NCBI RefSeq assembly: GCF_019578655.1
Contig: NC_063264.1
Coordinates: 22,715,688 to 22,779,687 of the forward strand
Length of the DNA: 64,000 nucleotides
Direction: 5' to 3'
DNA from: Ricinus communis
Taxonomy: Eukaryota > Streptophyta > Magnoliopsida > Malpighiales > Euphorbiaceae
Below the pieces are notes generated by a model, which had not been told where the DNA came from, did not search any database, and saw nothing but the letters and a program-made list of their open reading frames with translations. Below, piece after piece: positions 56,159-64,000 of this stretch. The translations under genes were made by a program, and so were the position numbers. The stretch's first letter is position 1; each line of letters opens with the position of its first letter.

Positions 56159-57024
56159 TTGATGCATTAGCCCATTGGAAGGCTTACTTGAGTCGGATCC
56201 AGGTTGGACGTGTGGCAAGACTTCTCTTGTTGACGTCTAAGACAGCCTTGATAGAAGGAGGTGGAGGACACGTCCACGGCCTTGGAAAGGACGCAGCAAA
56301 ATTCTCAATTGTGTTATGAATACGGGATACAAATGTGGACAAGTGAAGGCCAAGGTGATGTAGGTAGGGGATTGGTCACGGTTCCACTTAATGAAGATTG
56401 GAAGTGGGCACAATCCCACTAACATAAATCGGGATTGAAGACCAAATTGACATAGGTAGGAGGTGGACACAATTCTACTTAATTTGAAGATTGAAAATGG
56501 GGACAATCCCAATATCACTATTCGGATGATGAAGGCCAAAGTGACGTAGTAGGAGGTGGACACGAATCCACTAATTTGATGATGGAAAGTGGGCACAATC
56601 CCACTAACATAAATCGGATGATGAAGGCCAACCACGTTACAATGAAGTTAGGGAGGAACAATGATGGAAATGAAACACAATCCCACTTTCTTAATTCAGG
56701 AAATTAAAGGACAGCCGTATTGAAATGAAAATGGGATGAAACAATTAATGAAGATGGACTTAATTCCAAATAAGAATGTAGATTAAAGGGGTGAAAGTGT
56801 CTAAGAATAGGGTCGGCACAAATAAGAGAGGTGGCATCGAAGACAAGGGGGGAGTCCAAAGCTCTCAGAATTCCTTGTATCAAATTCGACCTGAGCCAAT
56901 AAAACAAAACCAATATCCCACATATATGGGAACCCTAAACCTAGATTTCTAATAAAGGAAAACAAGCTAAATAAATACAAATAAAAAATAAAAACAAATA
57001 GCAATACAAACTTAAAGATGAAAA
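56159..57024 (-). repeat. 5' LTR of the minus-strand gypsy element
   Basis: 56,307-57,022 is matched by the 3' LTR; 56,159-56,306 is the part lost from that copy, assigned by the primer site next to it. A TATA-like CATATATG lies at 56,931-56,938, in the same place as in the other LTR. At 57,025 the 39-bp array begins with TTTTCTCATG. Confidence 0.75.
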
Positions 57025-60000
57025 TTTTCTCATGTTAAACAATATATCACTTTTCTGGGGTTGTTTTCTCATGTTCAAAGATATATCCCACTTACAGGGT
57101 TATTTTCTAATATTGACAAATATACCCCTCTTACGGGATTGTTTTCTCATATTGACAGATATACCAATTATTTGGCGCTGTTTTCTCATGTTGAAAGATA
57201 CACCCCTCTTACATGGTTGTTTTGTAATATTGATAAATATACCCCTCTTACGGGGTTATTTTCTCATATTGACAAGTATACCACTTTTTTGGGGTTGTTT
57301 TCTCATCTTGAAAGATATACTACTCCTACGGGGTTGTTTTCTGATATTGACAAATGTACCCCTCTAACGGGGTTATTTTCTAATATTAACACATATACCC
57401 CTCTTACGGGGTTGCTTTCTCATATTGACAAATATACCACTTTTTTGGAGTTGTTCTCTCATGTTGAAAGATATACCCCACTTACGGGGTTATTTTCTGA
57501 TATTGACAAATATACCCCTCTTACAGGGTTGTTTTCTCATATTAAACAATATATCACTTTTCTGGAGTTATTCTCTCATGTTGAAAGATATATCCCTCTT
57601 ACAGTGTTGTTTTCTTATATTGACAAATATACCACTCCTACGGGGCTGTTTTCTTGTATTAAAAAATATACCACTTTTTTGGGGTTGTTTTCTTATGTTG
57701 GAAGATATACCCCACCTACGGGGTTATTTTGTAATATTGACAAATATACCCCTCTTACGAGGTTGTTTCCTCATATTGACAAGTATACCACTTCTTTGGG
57801 GTTGTTTTCTCATGTTGAAAGATAAACAACTCTTACGTGGTTGTTTTCTAATATTGACAAATATACCCCTCTTACGGGGTTGTTTTCTCATGTTGACAAA
57901 TATACCACTTCTTTTGGATTATTTTCTCATGGTGAAAGATATACCCCTCCTACGGGGTTGTTTTCTAATATTGACAAATGTACCCCTCTTACGGGGTTGT
58001 TTTCTAATATTGACAAATATACCCCTCTTACAGGGTTGTTTTCTCATATTAAACAATATATCACTTTTCTAGGGTTGTTTTCTCATGTTGAAAGATATAT
58101 CCTCTTACAGGATTGTTTTCTAATATTGACAAATATACCGCTCTTACGGGATTGTTTTCTCCTATTAAAAAATATACCACTTTTTGGTATTGTTTTCTTA
58201 TGTAGAAAGATATATACATCTTGCGGGCTTGTTCTCTAATTTTGACAAATATACCCCTCTTACGGGGTTGTTTTCTAATGTTGATAAATATACCTCTTTT
58301 TTTGGATAGTTTTCTCATGTTGAAAGATATACCGCTCCTACGGGATTGTTTACTAATATTGACAAATATACCCCTCATACGGGGTTGTTTTCTGATATTG
58401 ACAAATATACCCCTCTTACGGGGTTGTTTTCTCATATTGACAAGTATACCACTTTTTTGGGGTTGTTTTCTCATGTTGAAAGATAAACAACTCTTACGTG
58501 GTTATTTTCTAATATTGACAAATATACCCCTCTTACAGTTTGTATTCTCATACTGACAAATGTATCACTTTTTTGGGGTTGTTTTCTCATGTTGAAAAAT
58601 AGACCCCTCTTATGGGGTTGTTTTCTAATATTGACAAATATACCCCTCTTACGGGGTTGTTTTTTCATATTGTCAAATATACCAATTATTTGGGGTTGCT
58701 TTCTCATGTTGAAAGATACACCCCTCTTACATGGTTTTTTTCTAATATTGACAGATATACCCCTCTTAAGGGGTTATTTTGTCATGCTAACAAATATACA
58801 ACTTTTTTTGGATTATTTTCTAATGTTGAAAGATATACCCCTGCTACGGGGTTGTTTTCTAATATTAATAAATGTACCCCTCTTACGGGGTTGTTTTCTA
58901 ATATTGACAAATATACCTCTCTTATGGGGTTGTTTTCTCATATTGACAAATATACCACTTTTTTAGGGTTGTTTTCTTATGTTGAAAGATATACCCCTCT
59001 TACGGGGTTAATTTCTAATATTGGCAAATATACCCCTCTTACAGGGTTGTTTTCCTTAATTAACCAATATATCACTTTTCTGGGGTTTCTTTATCATGTT
59101 GAAATTCTAATATTGACAAATATACCGCTCTTAGGGGGTTTATTTCTCATATTAAAAAATTTATTATTTTTTTGTGGTCGTTTTCACATGTTGAAAGATA
59201 TGCCCCTCTTACGGGTTATTTTCTAATATTGACAAATGTACCCGTATTACGGGATTGTTTTCTTATATTGACAAATATAAGACCTTTCTGGGGTTCTTTT
59301 GTCGTGTTGAAAGATACAACCCTCTTACGGTGTTATTTTCTAATATTTGACAAATGTACCCCTCTTACGAAGTTGTTTTCTCATATTGACAAATATACCA
59401 CTTTTTTTGGGTTGTTTTCTCATGTTGAAAGATATACCCCACTTACGGGGTTGTTCTCTAATATTGACAAATATACCCCTCTTACAGTGTTGTTTTCTCA
59501 AATTAAACAATATATCACTTTTCTAGGGTTGTTTTCTCATCTTGACAGATATATCCCTCTTACAGTGTTGTTTTCTAATACTGACAAATATACTGCTTTT
59601 ACGGGATTGTTTTCTCATATTAAATAATATACCACTTTTTTGGTATTGTTTTCTCATGTTGAAAAATTGACCCCTCTTATGGGGTTATTTTCTAATATTG
59701 AAAAATAGACCCCTCTTACGCGGTTGTTTCCTAATATTGACAAATATACCCCTCTTACGGGATTGTTTTCTCATGTTGAAAGATATACCACTCCTACGGG
59801 GTTGTTTTTTAATATTTCACAATTATACCTCTCTTACGGGATTGTTTTCTCATATTGACAAATATATCACTTTTTTGGGGTTGTTCTCTCATATTGAAAA
59901 TAGACCCCTTTTACGGGGTTGTTTTCTAATATTGACAAATATACCCCTCTCACGGGGTTTTTTTCTCGTATTCACAAATATACCACTTTTTGGGATTATT

Positions 60001-63000
60001 TTCTCATGTTAAAAAATGTACAACTCTTACGTGGTTGTTTTCTAATATTGACAAATATACCCCTCTTACGGGGTTGGTTTCTCATATTAACAAATATATC
60101 ACTTTTTTGGGGTTGTTTTCTCCTATTGAAAAATAGACCCCTCTTACGGGGTTATTTTCTAATATTAACAAGTATACCTCTCTTACGGGGTTGTTTTCTC
60201 ATATCGACAAATATACCAATTATTTAAGGTTGTTTGCTCATGTTGAAATACATACCCCTTTTACGGGGTTGTTTTCTAATATTCACAAACATACCCTCTT
60301 ACAGGGTTGTTTTCTCATATTAAACATTATATCAGTTTTCTAGAGTTGTATTCTCATATTCAAAGATATATCCCTCTTACGGGGTTGTTATCTAATATTG
60401 ACAAAAATACGGGTGTTACGGGGTTGTTTTCTCATTTTAACAAATATACTACTTTTTTGGGGTTGTTTTCATGTTGAAAGATATACCGCTCTTACGGGGT
60501 TGTTTTCTAATACTAACAAATGTACCCCTCTTACGGGGTTGTTTTCTCATATTAAAGAATATACTACTTTTTTGGGGTTGTTTTCACATGTTGAAAGATA
60601 TACTCCTCTCACGGGGTTGTTTTCTAATATTAACAAATGTACCCTCACACGGGGTTGTTTTCTCATATTGAGAAATATACGACTTTTCTGGGGTTGTTTT
60701 CTCATGTTGAAAGATATAACCCTCTTACGGGGTTGTTTTCTAATATTTGACAAATATACCCCTCTCACGGGGTTGTTTCCTCATGTTGACAAATATACCA
60801 CTTTTTTGGGGTTGTTTTCTCATGTTGAAAGATATACCCCTCTTACGGGGTTATTTTCTAATATTGACAAATATACCCCTTTTATAGGGTTGTTTTCTCA
60901 TATTAACAAATATATCACTTTTTTGGGATTGTTTTCTCATATTGAAAAATAGATCCCCTCTTACGGGGTTGTATTCTAATATTGACAAATTACCCCTCTG
61001 ACGAGGTTGTTTTCTTATATTGACAAATATACCAATTATTTGGGGTTGTTTTCTCATGTTGAAAAATACACCCCTCTTACATGGTTGTTTTCTAGTATTG
61101 ACAAATATACACCTCTTATGGGGTTATTTTCTCATGTGGACAAATATATAACTTTTTTTGGATTATTTTCTCATGTTGAAAGATATATCTCACTTACGGG
61201 GTTATTTTCTAATATTGACAAATGTACCCCGCTTACGAGGTTGTTTTCTAATATTGACAAATATACCCCTCTCACGGGGTTATTTTCTCATATTGACAAA
61301 TATACCACTTTTTTGGGGTTGTGTTCTTATGTTGAAAGATATAGCCCTTTTACGGGGTTGTTTTTTAATATTGATAAATATGACCCTCTTACAGGGGTGT
61401 TTTCTCATATTAAACAATATATCATTTTTCTGGTGTTGTTTTCTCATGTTGAAAGATATATCCCTCTTACGAGGTTATTTTCTAATATTAACAAATATAC
61501 CGCTCTTACGGAGTTGTTTTCTCATATTAAAAAATATACTACTTTGTTGGGATTGTTTTCATATGTTGAAAGATATACCCCTGTTACGGGGTTCTTTTCT
61601 AATATTGACAAATGTACCCCTCTTATGGGGTTTTTATCTCATAGTGACAAATATACGACTTTTTTGGGGTTGTTTTCTCATGTTGGAAGATATAACCCTC
61701 TTACAGGGTCCTTTTCTAATAGTTGACAAATATACACCACTTACGGGGTTGTTTTCTCATATTGACAAATATATCACTTTTTTGGGGTTGTTTTCTCATA
61801 TTGAAAATAGACCCCTTTTACGGGGTTGTTTTCTAATATTGACAAATATACCCCTCTCACGGGGTTGTTTTCTCGTATTCACAAATATACCACTTTTTTG
61901 GGATTATTTTCTCATGTTAAAAAATGTACAACTCTTACGTGGTTGTTTTCTAATATTGACAAATATACCCCTCTTACGGGGTTGGTTTCTCATATTAACA
62001 AATATATCACTTTTTTGGGGTGTTTTCTCCTATTGAAAAATAGACCCCTCTTACGGGGTTGTTTTCTAATATTAACAAGTATACCCCTCTTACGGGGTTG
62101 TTTTCTCATATTGACAAATATACCAATTATTTAAGGTTGTTTGCTCATGTTGAAATACATACCCCTCTTACGGGGTTGTTTTCTAATATTCACAAACATA
62201 CCCTCTTACAGGGTTGTTTTCTCATATTAAACATTATATCAGTTTTCTAGAGTTGTATTCTCATATTCAAAGATATATCCCTCTTACGGGGTTGTTATCT
62301 AATATTGACAAAAATACAATTTACGGGTTGTTTTCTCATTTTAACAAATATACTACTTTTTGGGGTTGTTTTCATGTTGAAAGATATACCGCTCTTACGG
62401 GGTTGTTTTCTATCGACAAACGTACCCCTCTTACGGGGTTGTTTTCTCATATTAAAGAATATACTACTTTTTTGGGGTTATTTTCACATGTTGAAAGATA
62501 TACTCCTCTCACGGGGTTGTTTTCTAATATTAACAAATGTACCCTCACACGGGGTTGTTTTCTCATATTGACAAATATACCACTTTTCTGGGGTTGTTTT
62601 CTCATGTTGAAAGATATAACCCTCTTACGGGGTTGTTTTCTAATATTGACAAATATACCCCTCTCACGGGGTTGTTTTCTCATGTTGACAAATATACCAC
62701 TTTTTTGGGGTTGTTTTCTCATGTTGAAAGATATACCCCTCTTACGGGGTTATTTTCTAATATTGACAAATATAGCCCTTTTATAGGGTTGTTTTCTCAT
62801 ATTAACAAATATATCACTTTTTTGGGATTGTTTTCTCATGTTGAAAAATAGACCCCCTCTTACGGGGTTGTATTCTAATATCGACAAATTACCCCTCTGA
62901 CGGGGTTGTTTTCTCATATTAACAAATATACCAATTATTTGGGGTTGTTTTCTCATGTTGAAAAATACACCCCTCTTACATGGTTGTTTTCTAGTATTGA

Positions 63001-64000
63001 CAAATATACCCCTCTTATGGGGTTATTTTCTCATGTGGACAAACATATAACTTTTTTTGGATTATTTTCTCAAGTTGAAAGATATATCTCTCCTACGAGG
63101 TTGTTTTCTAATATTGACAAATGTACCCCGCTTACGAGGTTGTTTTCTAATATTGACAAATATACCCCTCTCACGGGGTTTTTTTCTCATATTGACAAAT
63201 ATACCACTTTTTTGGGGTTGTGTTCTTATGTTGAAAGATATACCCCTTTTACGGGGTTGTTTTTTAATATTGATAAATATGACCCTCTTACAGGGTTGTT
63301 TTCTCATATTAAACAATATATCATTTTGCTGGGGTTGTTTTCTCATGTTGAAAGATATATCCCTCTTACGGGGTTATTTTCTAATATTAACAAATATACC
63401 GCTCTTACGGAGTTGTTTTCTCATATTAAAAAATATACTACTTTGTTGGGATTGTTTTCACATGTTGAAAGATATACCCCTGTTACGGGGTTCTTTTCTA
63501 ATATTGACAAATGTACCCCTCTTATGGTGTTTTTATCTCATATGGACAAATATATGACTTTTTTGGGGTTGTTTTCTCATGTTGGAAGATATAACCCTCT
63601 TACAGGGTCCTTTTCTAATAGTTGACAAATATACACCACTTACGGGGTTGTTTTCTCATATTGACAAATATACCACTTTTTTGATTTTTTTCTCATGTTG
63701 AAGGATATACCCCTCTTACGGGGTTGTTTTCTAATATTGACAAATATACCCCTCTTACAGGATTGTTTTCTCATAATAAAAAATATATCAATTTTATAGG
63801 GTTGTTTTCTCATGTTGAAAGATATATCCCCCTTACAGGGTTGTTTGATAATATTGACAAATATACCGCTCTTACAGGATTTTTCTCTCATGTTGAGAAA
63901 TATACCAATTGTTTTGGATTGTTTTCTCATGTTGAAAGATAAATACCTCTTACAGTATTATTTTCTAATATTGGCAAATATACCCCTCTTATGGGGTTGT
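57025..64000 (+). repeat. 39-bp satellite array, right part (runs past the window)
   Basis: About 179 units, same family and orientation as 44,525-48,910. Besides classes A, B and C there is a fourth, D, with CTCATATTAAACAATATATC and a CACTTTTCTGGGG core (for example near 57,536-57,575, 58,031-58,070 and 61,408-61,430), and variants with GTTGAAAAATAGACCCC and AAGATAAACAACTC. D-class units are rare in the left part, so the two parts are not simple copies. The array is not closed at 64,000. Confidence 0.95.
59840..63642 (+). repeat. Tandem duplication of about 1.9 kb within the 39-bp array
   Basis: Two neighbouring blocks, about 59,840-61,742 and 61,743-63,642, carry the same unusual unit variants in the same order at an offset of 1,899-1,907 bp. 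Examples: TTGAAAATAGACC at 59,894 and 61,801; TTTGCTCATGTTGAAATACA near 60,229 and 62,133; AGTTGACAAATATACACC at 61,721 and 63,620. The open frames over the last 720 bases of each block differ at about 15 of 239 residues. After 63,642 the sequence departs from the pattern. Confidence 0.9.

Larger units (their letters stand above)
48911..57024 (-). mobile_element. Ty3/gypsy retrotransposon with two LTRs, inside the 39-bp array
   Basis: Direct repeats 48,911-49,624 and 56,307-57,022 are its LTRs; the internal part encodes, on the minus strand, gag, protease, RT, RNase H and integrase in gypsy order. Gag, protease and the first part of RT (55,224 down to 51,904) share one frame, so it had a single polyprotein. 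It lies between two parts of one 39-bp array. It carries many stops and at least three frameshifts. The 5' LTR appears to extend to the primer site at about 56,158, so the 3' copy lacks its last 146 bp or so. RT and integrase motifs suggest a chromovirus-like lineage; no chromodomain is evident. Confidence 0.9.

Noticed and set aside
44525..64000. CRISPR-like array
   Set aside because: There are no unique spacers between conserved repeats; the whole 39-bp unit repeats with point changes, and the DNA is from a plant nucleus.

Overview
The window is intergenic, repeat-dense nuclear DNA of a flowering plant, probably a eudicot. I found no intact host gene, rRNA or tRNA. It is AT-rich and built from decayed LTR retrotransposons (Sirevirus-type Ty1/copia, two lineages of Ty3/gypsy pol, Athila-like and Tat/Ogre-like pieces), two tandem-repeat families and one block that looks mitochondrial. 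Every retrotransposon reading frame seen carries stops, frameshifts or deletions, so nothing here looks able to move by itself. The setting fits pericentromeric or other heterochromatic DNA (inference).

Layout. 1-1,110: Athila-like LTR piece (+). About 1,140-2,673: Sirevirus fragment (-). 2,674-7,881: 5' part of a Ty3/gypsy element (+) with LTR, primer-binding site (PBS), gag, protease, RT and RNase H, cut off at the start of integrase. 7,882-11,720: Sirevirus LTR, gag and polypurine tract (PPT) with pol missing (+). 11,730-13,137: diverged, inverted array of a 39-bp repeat. 13,138-14,230: Tat/Ogre-like LTR end with its PBS. 14,235-19,047: another Sirevirus body (+), split by a 2.3-kb solo-LTR-like insertion at 14,389-16,663. 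19,048-35,544 and 40,317-43,310: a tandem family with units of about 1 kb, which changes orientation near 29,702 and again near 40,420. It is interrupted by a copia-type LTR (31,491-32,965), by a 4.77-kb insertion (35,545-40,311) holding the mitochondrial-like block (about 36,650-38,490), and by a truncated LTR (41,476-42,420).

43,311-44,516 joins an inverted Athila LTR piece to an Athila gag end. From 44,525 to the window end runs the main 39-bp array, split into two parts by a nearly complete but dead Ty3/gypsy element on the minus strand (48,911-57,024, with two LTRs). Within the right-hand part, a block of about 1.9 kb is duplicated in tandem (about 59,840-61,742 and 61,743-63,642).

The most unusual content is the pair of tandem families. 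The 39-bp repeat is 13 codons long, so it keeps long spurious reading frames open; it has diverged monomer classes in a recurring order and an internal CCCC/GGGG dyad. The 1-kb family varies in unit length partly because a segment of about 229 bp is re-amplified inside some units. The array edges lie exactly at broken retrotransposon parts (a Sirevirus PPT, an Athila gag, a gypsy LTR), which suggests these repeats expanded out of, or into, nested retrotransposon debris.
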